Positions 24,449 to 36,592 of a stretch of DNA of 64,000 bases are shown one piece after another. The position numbers and the translations under genes were made by a program. Source of the DNA: Xenopus tropicalis (taxonomy: Eukaryota; Chordata; Amphibia; Anura; Pipidae). How positions within the stretch are numbered: the stretch's first letter is position 1; each line of letters begins with the position of its first letter. The DNA lies in contig NC_030683.2 in NCBI RefSeq assembly GCF_000004195.4, forward strand, positions 74,991,764 to 75,055,763. The letters are read 5' to 3'. Below the pieces are notes generated by a model. It saw only the letters and a program-made list of their open reading frames with translations, was not told the DNA's origin and did no database searches.

Positions 24449-25429
24449 GTAATGTTCTGTTCATAACTTATATCTCTATATAAGTCAAACAGCAATTTGC
24501 TCTACAAAAGATTTTTCAGTTGGGACTATGGTGTACTCAACTAGCAAACTAGCTTATGCTTTAACAACACAAGCGGGGGTCAGGGGAGGCAATAACTGTT
24601 ACTAGCTGCTGAATGTAGTTAGTAAAAGCATTTTTAGACGAGTCGCATAATCATATTACCCTTGATTCTACACATTATAGTCCTTTTAATAACCAATAGA
24701 GAATTATATTTTAATGATAAAATCATAATACTTACTAACAGAGAAAGAAAATAACATTAGGTCCTAGTTTTTTCTTAATTAAAGGTGCAAACATCGGAAT
24801 ACTTCAAGAAAATCCACTTTACATATAATTTGATTAAACTCAGCAGAGCAGAGATGGCAGGTAAAGGTCCAAGGTGCCTCGTAAGATTGATGCTTTTGAC
24901 TACAGTATCATAATTACTATTATTGTTTGGATTATAGGGAATAACTGCTTTACAAATTATTCATAACTGGATGTTTAAGTGCTTCATTAGTAGCATGTAT
25001 TCTACTGTTCCATTGTGGAGCCCCAGCTGCTTCTTCCCAAATATCAAATTACAACACTATTGCTGCAGAGAATTTGCAAGGTAGTTGAACATCCAAAGAT
25101 TTATAGCCATTGCAATTAACACCTCCTACAGAGAGTATATATTAGAGATTTTGTTTTTCCAGTAAATGCCACTCTGAGCAATATCAATATACAGAGCGTG
25201 TATTTATATTTCCTCTTGCACAAGTATCTTTTTTTTTTTCTTACATTTACACATGATAATGCGTAGCAGAATTCATATATATATAAAGAAAACTTTCTCT
25301 AAAAAATAGAAAATGATTGAACCAGTTCAAGGGCATGCAAACATTATTATCTATTATTGTTCGTTATTGTTCAATGTTATCTAGGCAAAAGCATATAGAC
25401 TGCAACTCCCAGTATTTTGCAACATATTA

Positions 25430-25757
25430 CAGGTATAGGACCCATTATCCAGAATGCTCGGGACCAAGGGTATTCCGGATAAGGGGTCTTTACGTAATTT
25501 GGATCTCAATACCTTAAGTCTACTAAAAAATCAATAAAACATTAATTAAACCCAATAGTATTGTTTTGCATCCATTAAGCATTAATTATATCTTAATTGG
25601 AATCAATTACAAGGTTCTGTTTTATTTCTACATAGAAAAAGGAAATCAGTTTTAAAATTCTGAATTATTTGATTAAAATGGAGTCTATGGGAGACGGGCA
25701 TTCCATAATTAGGAGCTTTCTGGATAACGGGTTTCCGGATAAGGGGTCCGATACCTG
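25430..25757. mobile_element. MITE, CAGGTATAGGACCCATTATC family, copy 1
   Basis: CAGGTATAGGACCCATTATCC at the left is mirrored by GGATAAGGGGTCCGATACCTG at the right, with TA on each side. The interior has AT-rich sequence and TGGAGTCTATGGGAGACGGG. A near-identical copy in the same orientation is at 30961-31288. Confidence 0.85.
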
Positions 25758-26189
25758 TATCAGTGGTTAAAAAATACTGAGAGGTGTAGTCCAAGAGCAC
25801 CAGGAAAGAATTCTTAAAGCAATCCTGCTCAATAAAACATTTTCCCAGCTCTCCAGAGAATTCCTGAGCCAGCATGTAATGTGAAAGGCAACTCCAATGA
25901 GAATGTGGCCTGTTCTGTGTACATCTAGTGCCCTGGAATTAGGGGTGGGCTGAAGAAGTACCTGCCTAGGGTGCAACCACAGGGAGGTGCCAGGAAGGTA
26001 TCTCTCAGTCCCTGTTCCCTGCCACTTGTCAGTGTGCAGTGCCCCCCCCCCCAATGACACCCCCCAACTGCTCATGCACTTAGGTCCGGGGTGTAGGGAT
26101 GAGGTGGCCGGCCAGGTTGCCTGGAGCCCTTGGTCAGCTTGGCCCACCCTGCCCTTCTCTTTCTTCTGTGATCAGTTTAATTACAGTAC

Positions 26190-26520
26190 AATACAGATAT
26201 GGGATTTGTTATCTGGGAACCCATTATCCAAAAAGCTCTGAATTACGGAAAGGCCTTCTTCCATAGACTCCATTTTAATCAATTCAAATTTTAAAAAATG
26301 ATTTCCTTTTTCTCTATTACAATAAAACAGTACCTTGCTCATGATCCCAATTAAGATATAATTAATCCTTATTGGAGGCAAAACAATCCTATTGGGTTTA
26401 TTTTATGTTTAAATGATATCTTAGTAGCCTTAAGGCATAGAGATCCAAATTACAGAAAGAATCCTTTTAACAGTAAACCCCAGGTCCTGAGCATTCTGAA
26501 TAACAGGTCCAGATTTATTG
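26190..26520. mobile_element. Old copy of the CAGGTATAGGACCC family, reverse orientation
   Basis: ACAGATATGGGATTTGTTAT, CATAGACTCCATTTTAATC and CCTATTGGGTTTATTTTA correspond to the inverse of the copy at 25430. It is diverged, with blurred ends. Confidence 0.65.
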
Positions 26521-26703
26521 GCAAGCTAAAATAAACTCTATACTATATAACTGATACCTGCTATAATAACCAGTCTTCATACTAGACCAAGGATCCCCAA
26601 CCTTTTTTACTTGTGAGCCACACTCAGATGTAAAAAGTGTTGGTGAGCCACACAAGAATAAAAAACATTATTTGGGGATGCCAAATAAGTGATCTGAGAT
26701 GGC

Positions 26704-27117
26704 TAGTGATGAGCGAATCTGTCCCGGCAAAAAATTCACGAAACTGCGAAAATTTCGCACGTCACAAACAAATTTCGCCCGCAACTATTCTTTTGTCGCC
26801 CATGACTATTCTTTTGTCACCCGCAGCTATTCTTTTGTCACATGGCTATTCTTTTGTCACGCGGCTATTCTTTTGTTGCCCGCGGCTATTCTTTTGTCGC
26901 CTGTGGCTATTCTTTTGTCACCCGCGGCTATTCTTTTGTCACACAGCTATTCTTTTGTCACGCGGCTATTCTTTTGTCGCCCACGGCTATTCTTTTGTCG
27001 CCTGTGGCGGGCGTCAATTTTTGGACGCGCTGCGAATGTTTCCGCTGCAAATTTTTCCATCCATTTTGCGAAATTCGCCGCAAATCCATGCCTGGCGAAA
27101 CATTTCGCTCATCACTA
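26704..27117. mobile_element. hAT MITE with perfect 8-bp duplication and internal minisatellite
   Basis: TAGTGATGAGCGAA at the left and TTCGCTCATCACTA at the right are exact inverse repeats. GAGATGGC stands on both sides (26696-26703 and 27118-27125), an intact 8-bp hAT target duplication, so the insertion is fairly young. The interior is dominated by the tandem repeat at 26783-27007, so little of the original element interior remains. It has no coding capacity. Confidence 0.92.
26783..27007 (+). repeat. Minisatellite, about 11 copies of an 18-21 bp unit
   Basis: The core CTATTCTTTTGTC recurs about eleven times, joined by short variable GC-rich pieces such as GCCCGCGG, ACATGG or GCCTGTGG. 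Unit length varies by two or three bases. It lies entirely inside the hAT MITE and makes all three forward frames look open. Confidence 0.92.
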
Positions 27118-27662
27118 GAGATGGCTATTCGGTAGTCCCATGTGGACTGCTAGCCTGCAGGAGGCTAAACAAGAGTAAACTTGTGTCTCTGTACTTCCAA
27201 GGCATCTATGACTAATAACAACCTGCCTTTAGCAGACCTATTGATGTAAACCTGCATGTGCCAAGTGCCAGCAGTTATCCCCTTTTCATCTTGCCTACAT
27301 TTATATGTTTAAGTCAGTTGGTCTGCTAAAGGCAAGCTGCTATGAATGAGAGCTGATGCATACAGTCTGGTGCCTCAAGGTATTTATATAATGTTGGTTG
27401 GGCTACCAGATCTGGAGACAACAATGACCTTATATTATTTCCAACACTGTTGCATATCAGCACAAATGTTCCTTGATTGCATTTGATAAGCTTTATACTT
27501 TTCATTTTCAAGATTACTCTGGGCTGGCCATTCTGTACGATGTAATTATTGCTCACCTATGTAGCTACACGAGCAGACTGAACTGCTAACATGGATAGCA
27601 TTGTTTATTCAAGGTTTCTAGTTATTATGTATTACATTCAGTGTTCCTCTTTATATCTGTAG

Positions 27663-27770
27663 AGCTTCAACATGCAAATAGTGCTCCTTTGTCCCCTTAT
27701 TGCCAAGCACCCAAACAGGGTGACAGTGTACCAAGCATTCAGCATTTAAACATCAAGAAAGTAGGAAAAG
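27663..27770 (+). CDS. robo3: robo3 exon w7: short cytoplasmic linker exon
   Basis: The 108-bp exon (TTTATATCTGTAG acceptor, AAG|GTAAGTAAG donor; phase 1 in and out) is open in the frame set by its neighbours. It encodes 36 residues beginning ELQHANSAPLSPYCQAP and ending in the lysine-rich NIKKVGK. It has no recognisable domain and no methionine start. Robo1 has a comparable low-complexity linker before CC2. Being symmetric (1-1), it could be skipped without breaking the frame. It was found by frame and splice-site continuity, since it is too short to stand out by itself. Confidence 0.75.
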
Positions 27771-28292
27771 GTAAGTAAGATATCTTGCTATAGAGCCTTT
27801 ATATTTGCACGTTTATGAAGCTATATACTGTACATATTTGCGTTGACAAAATACATTTGAGCATGAAGCTAAGACCCTTTAATTTTAACATATGGCACTG
27901 TTGATCCTGATTCCTGTGGATGGATACAACACTAGTTATATCCATCCACTATAGCTGCTATAGTGTTCTTGCTGTAGTGCTCTAGTTCATTAAAATTTTC
28001 AGTGAGGCCTGAATGGAAAGATAAGTAATAGTAAGTAACAGTAGCAATACCATTGTAGTAATTTTTTGACTGTGGGTGTCTGCCAAACCCCAATTATTTG
28101 AAAGCTTAATAGATGCAAAAGATGCACATGATTTGAAAAATATAAAAGATAAAAAATGAAGACTAGCTGAAAGGTTGCTAAGAATATGGCTTTTTTTTTA
28201 TAATATAAGTATAATATAAGTTATTGTTGGTATTTAGTTGCTGTATTACAAAGTTGAAATAAAGAGTAACTCCTTTGGTTGCTACTGTACAG
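27771..28292 (+). other. Intron w7-w8
   Basis: Only 522 bp, the shortest intron of the window. I see no repeat element and no gene. Confidence 0.75.
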
Positions 28293-28452
28293 GGGACTAT
28301 GCTAAAGTAATGAAGACTTTCAGTTCCCCTAAAATCCTTCACTACACCACCTCTCTCCAAGTGATGGATCTTCTACCTTATACACCTTCTCTCCCACCAC
28401 CTCCAGTTCCTCCTCCAGATGAAAATCCAATTCACAATGACAAGGATAAAAT
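28293..28452 (+). CDS. robo3: robo3 exon w8: CC2-like proline-rich Ena/VASP-type motif
   Basis: The 160-bp exon (GCTACTGTACAG acceptor, AT|GTAAGTTG donor; phase 1 in, phase 2 out) encodes about 53 residues. VMDLLPYTPSLPPPPVPPPD aligns with the Robo1 CC2 segment WADLLPPPPAHPPP. The core LPPPPVPPP is of the type bound by Ena/VASP EVH1 domains (known for Robo CC2). It is also identical to the proline core of Robo1 CC3 (DDLPPPPVPPP), so the two motifs cannot be told apart by the prolines alone. The preceding MDLLP and the position of the exon favour CC2. The upstream MKTFSSP resembles Robo1 MKTFNSP. Confidence 0.88.
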
Positions 28453-30639
28453 GTAAGTTGTTTTGTTTTCATATGTCATGAATAATGTGATGAGATATTG
28501 CTTTTCACTCAACTCAAAGATTGCATAGCTTTCCTTATTGCTTAACCACTGTAGCTCAGTATTTTGCTATCATGTATGCTACTGTCTGAAATGGCATCAA
28601 ATAATGTATTACAGTATAATCCTTTGTTTATGTAATGACAACACAGTAAGTAAAGCTTTCCAATCTGTCATTTTGACAGAAAAGGTCAATATTTCCTTTT
28701 CAGGGATCGTTTATCATTCACATCAGTCCTTGCACCGTGTGGGGATTATGCCTGAGGTCCCTTATTCACACACACTAGGGGGGTATTTAGTAACATTTGT
28801 ATTTCTTTTTTTTTCTCATGATTAGTGTTTTTTTTTTAAACCTCAAATTTTTTGCATAAAAAAAAACATTCATAAAAAAAAAAATCAGTCATAACTGGAC
28901 AAACATTTGCGTAAATAAGGAAAAGCTTTCTTTTTTGCATTGCAATATTCCCCACTCCTCACCATTCATTACACTGACAATTTTAATTTTGAATAAGGCA
29001 TCTTTTAAGATGGTAGCATTTTTTTGGGGCAAATACATGTTATTGCCTACAGTGTCCAGGGCAGCAAATCATAGAATTCACAGCCTTTTTTCCACTAATG
29101 GATGGGTAGCCAAATAGTTTTGCGTTTTTGGGGAAAATATTTACTATGCATATTTTTCCAATAACAACTTTTATTGCCTTGCCTCAGAAATGTAGCACTC
29201 ATATGATTTTGTGTAGAATTTGTGGTTAAATAAAAGAGCATTATAGAAACTACTTGATGTTTAACATAGTTTTGCCATTAGAATTCAACCTCTGCTTTAT
29301 ACCTTAGCCAGCAATATAGCCAAGAACAGTTTAATGCATTGGCAAACTATTAAAACAGGAAGCTGGCCAAAAGAGCTATTGAAATAAAATGTCCATTGGC
29401 ATGCAAAATAGGAGCTCTAGTCTGAAAAACGACTGTAAGATGATGAAAAAGTAACTGTCATATTTAAAAATGGCCTGAAACCATTTATAAAAATTTTAAA
29501 CAATTTGGTAGATTAAGAATGTAATTCCAAAGATATCGCATTTATTCTTTTGCAATCAAATCTTTTCATAATGGAATTGATTTCTCTTGCTTCATGTTAA
29601 ATTAATGAAAACCTACCAGCATGTTGTATAGTTGAAATTAAAGCCATAAGACCCATCTCTGGGAAGATGGGATACCTAAGGTTCAAAAAAAGAAAAGGAT
29701 ATTGAAGGTTCCTTCAAAATGTAATCCATAAACAGTGTAAATATTTGATTTCTTTGTACTGCTACCATTAGGGTACAGAAGCCATACAAATCCAGTCTAC
29801 TGTATAAGGTTCAGACCAAAATAAAGAATTTATACAATTAAAAATATTAAGAATGACTCATCTCCACATTTAGTTCTAGATATTTCTACAGACCACAAAG
29901 ATATCTCCTGAGTCTATCCATGTATGATGATAATCCATGATGATAATCTCTGGGGTAATCAGCTAATTTTAAGACTTAATCTAGCCATTTGTGCAGAAAG
30001 GGTCAAATCTGTATAACATGCCTTCATCAGTGCCAGCTACATTCCTAGGACAGTTATAACCCACTGCATAAAAAAGTAACATTTTTGGTCTTTGCTATAA
30101 ATCTGTGGGAACTTTCTTACATTTTAAGTGAGCAGGCAGAGTACAGAGGTTCTACAGCCTTTGTAGCTTTGTAACTTTGGAAGCAAAGTGTACATTGTCC
30201 CCTTAAGTGTTTTGTGTTAGTTTATTGTATATCTCCAAGGTAAAGACTTAAAAAGCTTAAGAGGGCTCATTTAGCAACATTTAGCTACATTTTGCCGCAA
30301 CATTTTAGCAGAATAATGGGTGCCCTCTAAATAGTTTACACTATAACTTCCACATGATTTACTAGTACAGATTTACAATGTACTGTATAATACAGCATAT
30401 AAGGAGTCAAGCCTAATTTTTGCAGCTCTTTAAGAACTCACCTTTTAATAACAGTGGGGTTATTATTGTTCCTGTGTATCTCAAGAAATGTATTGACCAC
30501 ACTGGTTAAACAATTTGATCACATTTGCAGAAGATCTTAACTATGTTTTGGATCAAAAAGAAGACTTATAATGTACAGACACAGATATACGTATGTTTGA
30601 AATAAAAAATATATGCATGGTTCCATATATTTTGCAGGT

Positions 30640-30812
30640 TGTCCAAGGCTATTGTGATACTAAAGTCTACTGTTGGTATAGATATTGGTATATTTAGTTT
30701 ATATATATGAGTGTATAGATAGCTCAGTATGAGTGTACTAAGATTCATTTGACAGTAATGAACTTAATGACTTTGGTCTTTTTTAAACCCAAATGAACTA
30801 TGTAACTATTTA
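30640..30812 (+). mobile_element. LINE 3' fragment (same family as the split LINE at 54.7 kb)
   Basis: CCAAGGCTATTGTGATAC...GAGTGTATAGAT...GACTTTGGTC followed by TTTTTTAAACCCAAATGAAC and TATGTAACTAT is the plus-strand version of the 3' end seen inverted at 54730-54905. CR1-like assignment rests on that copy's protein remnant. Confidence 0.6.
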
Positions 30813-30960
30813 AACAGTTTCACAAGCATGTCTGACTGGACAGAGGGTAACAAAAGGGTATATTAAGTCATAAAGTATACATAATTATACACAACATTTA
30901 AGCATAGATTACATTTCGAATACATTAGCAGCACAGATACATCTATGTTTGAACCCAGTA

Positions 30961-31288
30961 CAGGTATAGGACCCATTATCCAGAATGCTCGGGACCAAGG
31001 GTATTCCGGATAAGGGGTCTTTCCGTAATTTGGATCTCAATACCTTAAGTCTACTAAAAAATCAATAAAACATTAATTAAACCCAATAGGATTGTTTTGC
31101 ATCCAATAAGGATTATTTATATCTTAGTTGGAATCAATTACAAGGTTCTGTTTTATTTCTACATAGAAAAAGGAAATCAGTTTTAAAATTCTGAATTATT
31201 TGATTAAAATGGAGTCTATGGGAGACGGGCATTCTGTAATTCGGAGCTTTCTGGATAACGGGTTTCTGGATAAGGGGTCCGATACCTG
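30961..31288. mobile_element. MITE, CAGGTATAGGACCCATTATC family, copy 2
   Basis: Nearly identical to the element at 25430-25757, with about ten mismatches by eye over 328 bp and the same orientation, flanked by TA. Such similarity implies recent insertion of both or gene conversion. Exons w7 and w8 lie between the two copies. Confidence 0.87.
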
Positions 31289-31836
31289 TAGTTACAGTTC
31301 CTTGTCTGGATCTAGCATTAAGAAAATGTGCCATACTGTTCATGGTGCACAGTGGCTTGTCACAGGGGTCCTTCTGGGTATATATTTGTAAATAAAGCAT
31401 AAAACTTGTTTATTTCCTATGCCAGAGAGATTTATTCCAGTGTGAATAATAATTGTCTAAATCCGTTCTTTGGAAGGGTGTGATAAATCAATAGACAATA
31501 TCAAACTGCTGGGAATTCAGTCTTATATAATAAATTAGCCCCTGTGCCTTTATTTAAAAATGCATGCATATAAAACCATTTTATAAACTTTTAAGGGTTC
31601 ATTTACAAATGCTCCGGACACAAGTGCAAGTGAACTAAGGGGGTCCAAACCACAACTGCATTGTGGGAAGTAAATGTCAGATTTTATGCCACAGAAGAGT
31701 TTCACAAACAGTTACAAACATTACAACAAGAATCTAAAACAGGCATTGGTGGCCATTATGTACATATGCAAATGCTGTTGGTACTGATTTCAAATTCAGA
31801 TCATGTTTACTTACTTAATATTTAATTATCTTTTAG

Positions 31837-32043
31837 AAGTGGTTGCAGTGTCTCATCATATTCCGTGCGCAATCAAGAAAAGCAAGGCCATAAAATCAAC
31901 AGCAAGAAAAAGAGTCCCCCTGATACACTGAACATTAAACCAGCTTCAGAATGCTTCCCAATAAATGATGATGGAGATAATGTGTTAACTCCAGAAGATG
32001 TGGCACAATATCTTGAACTCAGTGATCAAGGGCAAAATACAAG
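31837..32043 (+). CDS. robo3: robo3 exon w9: acidic/lysine-rich tail segment
   Basis: The 207-bp exon (TTATCTTTTAG acceptor, AG|GTACCA donor; phase 2 in and out) encodes 69 residues. A serine-rich start (SGCSVSSSYSVRNQ) leads into a lysine-rich patch (HKINSKKKSPPD). An acidic part follows, ending LTPEDVAQYLELSDQG. I recognise no named domain. It occupies the place of the acidic, low-complexity region between CC2 and the TYGY segment in Robo1. The donor GTACCA is weaker than the others in the gene. The symmetric phase makes skipping of this exon frame-neutral. Confidence 0.8.
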
Positions 32044-32271
32044 GTACCAATCTACAGCAAGATTACATTTAAAATATAGGTTACAGAGATGGCAATCATA
32101 ACACAATGTATAAATGTGATTACAAATATTGCCACAAGAAAGTGCAATTTTCTGAAGCAAATCATCCTTTTTTAAGCACAATAAAGAGGTTTTTCTGAAT
32201 ATTACAGCATAAGGGACACACAAGAGTTGCAGCTAGCTCAGTTACACCCAATGTGTCAGAACAAATGCATC

Positions 32272-32291
32272 TGTGTGTGTGTGTGTGTGTG
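32272..32291 (+). repeat. (TG)n microsatellite
   Basis: About ten uninterrupted TG units. Confidence 0.9.
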
Positions 32292-33359
32292 AAGGTGTTT
32301 GCAAATTGCAACAAATTATAAGTGACCAACATATTATAAATGACAAACACCATGAAAATCGTACAAACTGTTTTGCTCAGTTTATATAGAAAACAAAGAA
32401 GGTTTACAAATAAACTTTCCATCACATATAATGCTATCTTTTATGGAAATTACTGGTCTGCACATTAGAAAAAAAAATCCAATTTGTTAAAGGATCAAGC
32501 CATTTGTGATATTTAGCACCAGGTTTAATATTTGTGCCACATTTCTTTTTCAGTCAAAGTAGAGGGCCTACAATCATCCCATGTTTTCCTCTGTAACATG
32601 CACTTAGTCTTCTCTGCCTATATTTCTTTTATTTATTGCTTCTTTTTGGAGACTGGACAGAGAATGATATAGTGTATATAATTAATACAAATAAGAGCAC
32701 TTATATAAACACACTCCTTTTGCCAGAATCAATAAAATCTCAGGTTAGGAACTAAAATGGTACAACAAACTGTTTTCAGAAATGCATATTTTATGAAAGG
32801 CCTAGTTGACATGTTTAGGGCCTGATAATTAGTTGCTGTCACAAATAATACATGGAATATAAAGTAATTGATAAGCTGGCAGTTTGTATGTTTGCAGTGA
32901 TCCTGAGTTACAAAATCCACCTTCTATGCATTCCACACCCAAGAAGATTTATGGTCAGGCTTCATCATGCTGAAATATTTCAGGTTTTTAAAAATTTCCT
33001 TTGGCATTAAATGGTGTCAATTAAATCATCTCACCCTATATTGAATAACCTTAGTAGTACATCCAAGTCTTTCTGCTCTGTGGCTCCTCTATGAATGTCT
33101 GTATTAAGAGCTGAAGTTTTATGATTATTTTATAACTATGATTCTATGGAATCTCAGAAAGTTTTGCTTTAACATTTGCAATTAAAAAAGCTTTGAGAAG
33201 ACATCCTATTGAACATAAAACATACATACAATTGTCAGTCTTTTCCTTTTTAGTTGACCATTTAATTCCTTATACTTAAAGTTAAATGTTAGTTCCTGGT
33301 TCCTCTTCTAGGTCATGTTGTGGCTCAAAAACAGCCCACAACAACTGTATTGAGTCATC

Positions 33360-33807
33360 TTAAAAGAGAAGGAAAGGCATTTTGGCATTTTGCTGCCAAT
33401 AGTTTAGCCACATAAGTGCAAGCTGGAACACTATATTTATTCTGAAGAAAGCCTTACCATACCCGATTAAACAGCCCTAGAAACTCTCTCTGTTTGTTTA
33501 AGATGGCTGCCATTATAGCTCGGTCTCAGTAGCTTCCGTTCTACAAGCTCTAGCTGCTGGTAGCTCAGATCATACTGGGAGGGGAGTGAATTCTTATGGG
33601 AGGGGGGAGCAGGAGAATGTAGACAAGAGCGAGCTATACAGACTCCAACTCGGGAATGAAGGATTTTTCTGAGGGAGGATGTTAGATACATGTTTCATGT
33701 TCTTTTGAGCATGTTTTAGTGCAGCATTTCTGTGAGTGCTTATGGCTGTATTTACATAGACCTTTCTGATAAAGCTTCTTAGTTTTTTCCTTTCCTTCTC
33801 CTTTCAA
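33360..33807. mobile_element. TTAA-type MITE with AAGGAAAGG ends
   Basis: TTAAAAGAGAAGGAAAGGCA at the left is mirrored by TCCTTTCCTTCTCCTTTCAA at the right. The interior has AAGATGGCTGCC and CTAGCTGCTGGTAGCTC blocks. The termini are shared with the MITE at 46563-46930, so both probably used the same transposase. Confidence 0.75.
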
Positions 33808-36003
33808 TACATTTACGTTACCATGGTAGCCTAGCCTCCTAACTGCAAAGGTGTTAATGCAAAGTAATAAAAAGGTGAAAAACTGTATAATGATATACAT
33901 GCTCTCCTCAGGGTCCTGCTTATCCCCCTGTATTGCCAATGCAATTACATAATTACACACATTACATTATGTGATCACTATGTGGTGGCTGTAGGATCAT
34001 GTGTTTATAGAGGAAAATTAGGAAACAGCTTTAGCATGGGGAACCCTGGACTCTGTAGGAGTTGCTCATCCTATTGTTACAATTTTAACTGTAGTGTCAA
34101 GCTTTCACAATTAACTCTATGATTTTTTTAAGATGGTGGCCCAATCTTGCCACCACTAACCCTACTGTTGTCTAATGGAGAAAGATTGATTTAATTAGTA
34201 CACTGTAATCAAACATCAGAAGATTACAGAAGAGCATAAAAGTGCTTCTGAATTGTGGGAAATGTGAAAAAATGCCTTCTGCAATTATCTCCTGAAGGAT
34301 AGGAAGAACCTCTCTATAACCAGCTTCTATTCCTAATCTTACCACTGCCAAAACAGTCAAGGTTCCAAACTTGGTCCTCAACTAAATCGCTTTTCAAAAC
34401 AAACTTTATCCACAGTAAATATAGGAAGGTTACATTGTTTTCCTATGTCAATAGGGGCACTTGTGTGCAAATCAAAACGGGAGGCATGATGGCAATGAGA
34501 GCAACTATATGGAAGTTGGGCCAGAACAAGGGGTACGCATAAGAGGCACATGCCTAAGGTGCAACGGTGAGGGAGTGATAGACATGTACCTCTTCTTTTG
34601 CCTACTCATTGAAGTAAGTTGTTATTTGTTGCATTATTCTGCTTAAAGATTTACTGTAAAACAGCATCCACAGTCATGGTCTTTGAAAAATGGATGCAGT
34701 TGGTTCTGCATACTGATTCCATTCATTACAAGCATTTGAACCCAAAGACACTCCTTGCACTTCTGTACGTGTGTGAATGTGGGAGAATGTGCGTGGGCAC
34801 ACTCTAATACTGTGGGCAGGAGGTAAGTCCCCAAATTGTTCTTTTTTCTTCATACTTGATCTGGACCCTTGTTCCTTCACTGGGTAATGGATGCTTACCA
34901 TCCACCCCTAGTATCAGTGCATTTCTGCACATTCTAGTAAGATCATGTTTGCAGGGGTGACGGGACCAGTTGGTAGGGGTTGTGAATGGTGTCAAAACAG
35001 CTGCATCCCATTTAAATGACCATGTCAGTCGCTGCCATTTAAAATGAGCCACCCTAAAGTCTTTAAGCAGGATAATGCAACAAATAACAGCTTAGCTCAG
35101 TCTCTATATTTAGTGTGTTTCAGACAGCTAGGAAGCACCACATATGAATGAAATCAAAACATTTTTAAATAAATTAGTATAACTGCTAGAAATGATCAAG
35201 TCAATTCAAAAGAAATATGAAAATGCATTTTACTTTCAGCAGATCCCTGGGAAGTTTACAGTTAAATCTTTGAAGGCATATTCCAGTTAAGCTGGTTGTG
35301 AGGTTGCAGTGAATGTTGGTGCAGCAGTTTGCTCTAGGATCAATACATCACCAATAAAACTCATTCCATAGCCTTCCTGTTTTATTTGATGAAGTACAAG
35401 ATGTCCCCTAAATCAAGAAAATCATTGGGAAAATGCAGAGGCAGCACAGATACTGATAATTGCCAGATGTAATAATTTAACTGGCTACAAATGACCCTTT
35501 ATGTCTCACAGCAAAAAGATACATTACAAAGACTTTTAGATCACCTTGCTTTTTTGGCAAGTTTTCTGTTACAGTATAATTCATTTTCCATGTTTCCTTT
35601 CTTTGTTGTTTGGTTCATTATTTATAAGGGTCACAAAGTAGTAGAACACAGTGCCGGGTATGGTAGGTAAGTGAACAGTAAATATAGATGATGCAAAATG
35701 ATAATGGACTACAAAATACTATTATATATTATTGAAAATTCCCTCTAAATTATCTTTTAGTATTTTATAGATAGCTTCTCTAAAACTGACATCACCTCTC
35801 CAGACTAGGCACGCTAAGCCCCATGGAGGGCTATGACCCATTCTGTGTCTGATTATCTGTGATCTCACTTGCCACACATCACTAGAAAAACACATGGCTC
35901 AGCAAAGGTCAAAAAAGGAACTGGAACTTAACGCAGCCACCATGGTTTCTACAAAGCACCCAATTACTATGGTTGTTTAACTACAGCTTCTATTATACTC
36001 TAG

Positions 36004-36592
36004 GGGGCACATTTACTAACCCACGAATCCGAATCCGAATTGGAAAAATTCCGATTGGAAAACGAACATTTTGCGACTTTTTCGTATTTTTTGCGATTTT
36101 TTCGGCGCCTTTACGACTTTTCGGAAATTGTCACGACTTTTTCGTTACCAATACAATTTCTGTGAAAAAACGCGAGTTTTTCATAGCCATTACGATTCGC
36201 TCGTATCTTGTCGCGACTTTTTCGTATTGAGCGCTCGTAAGCGGCGGGCGAAACTTTCAGACTTAGCATGATTTTGGAAGCCTCCCATAGGACTCAATGG
36301 CACCCTGCAGCTCCAACCTGGCCCAAGAAAAGTCACCATACTGAAGCTTGAATGAATCCGAACGCTACGAAAAAATCGCAACATTTTGCGCAACTTTCGG
36401 AATGGCTACGAAAAAGGCACAACTTTTCGTGCAAGTTTTAACGCTACGAAAAAATCACCAGATTTTGCGCAACTTTCGGAATGACTACGAAAAAGTCACG
36501 ACAATTTTCCGAAAAATCGCAAAATACCGATCATTACGAAAAAAACGCAATCGGACGCATTCGGCCCGTTCGTGGGTTTGTAAATGTGCCCC
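36004..36592. mobile_element. Palindromic MITE with non-palindromic core
   Basis: The GGGGCACATTTACTAACCCA left end is mirrored at the right, flanked by TAG on both sides. A core of about 140 bp (near 36220-36360: GAGCGCTCGTAAGCGGCGGG, CAGACTTAGCATGATTTTGG and following) is not palindromic and is shared with the copy at 49885. Confidence 0.85.

Larger units (their letters stand above)
24449..27662 (+). other. Intron w6-w7
   Basis: Holds a MITE (25430-25757), a worn GC-rich element (about 25935-26155), an old MITE copy (about 26190-26520) and a hAT MITE (26704-27117) lying in older hAT-like sequence that starts near 26587 (GGATCCCCAACCTTTTTT). 24449-25420 and 27180-27662 show nothing recognisable. 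Confidence 0.65.
28453..31836 (+). other. Intron w8-w9
   Basis: Contains a LINE 3' fragment (30640-30812) and a MITE (30961-31288). 28453-30630 and 31290-31836 are AT-rich, with nothing recognised beyond possible MITE stubs such as GGGGGTATTTAGTAACATTT at 28778. Confidence 0.65.

Noticed and set aside
25767..26147. 126-codon minus-strand frame
   Set aside because: It crosses a worn GC-rich repeat and a MITE end; no protein similarity is recognisable.
26783..27007. Regular repeats that could suggest a CRISPR array
   Set aside because: Units are 18-21 bp with only 5-8 bp between cores, in a vertebrate transposon. This is a minisatellite.
26637..27215. Overlapping long forward frames (up to 192 codons) with repeated FFC/YSFV motifs
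   Set aside because: They are produced by the minisatellite inside the hAT MITE; all three frames are open because the unit has no stops.
33480..33660. AAGATGGCTGCC start-like sequence, considered as a gene start or CpG promoter
   Set aside because: It lies inside a TTAA-flanked MITE and has no open frame following.
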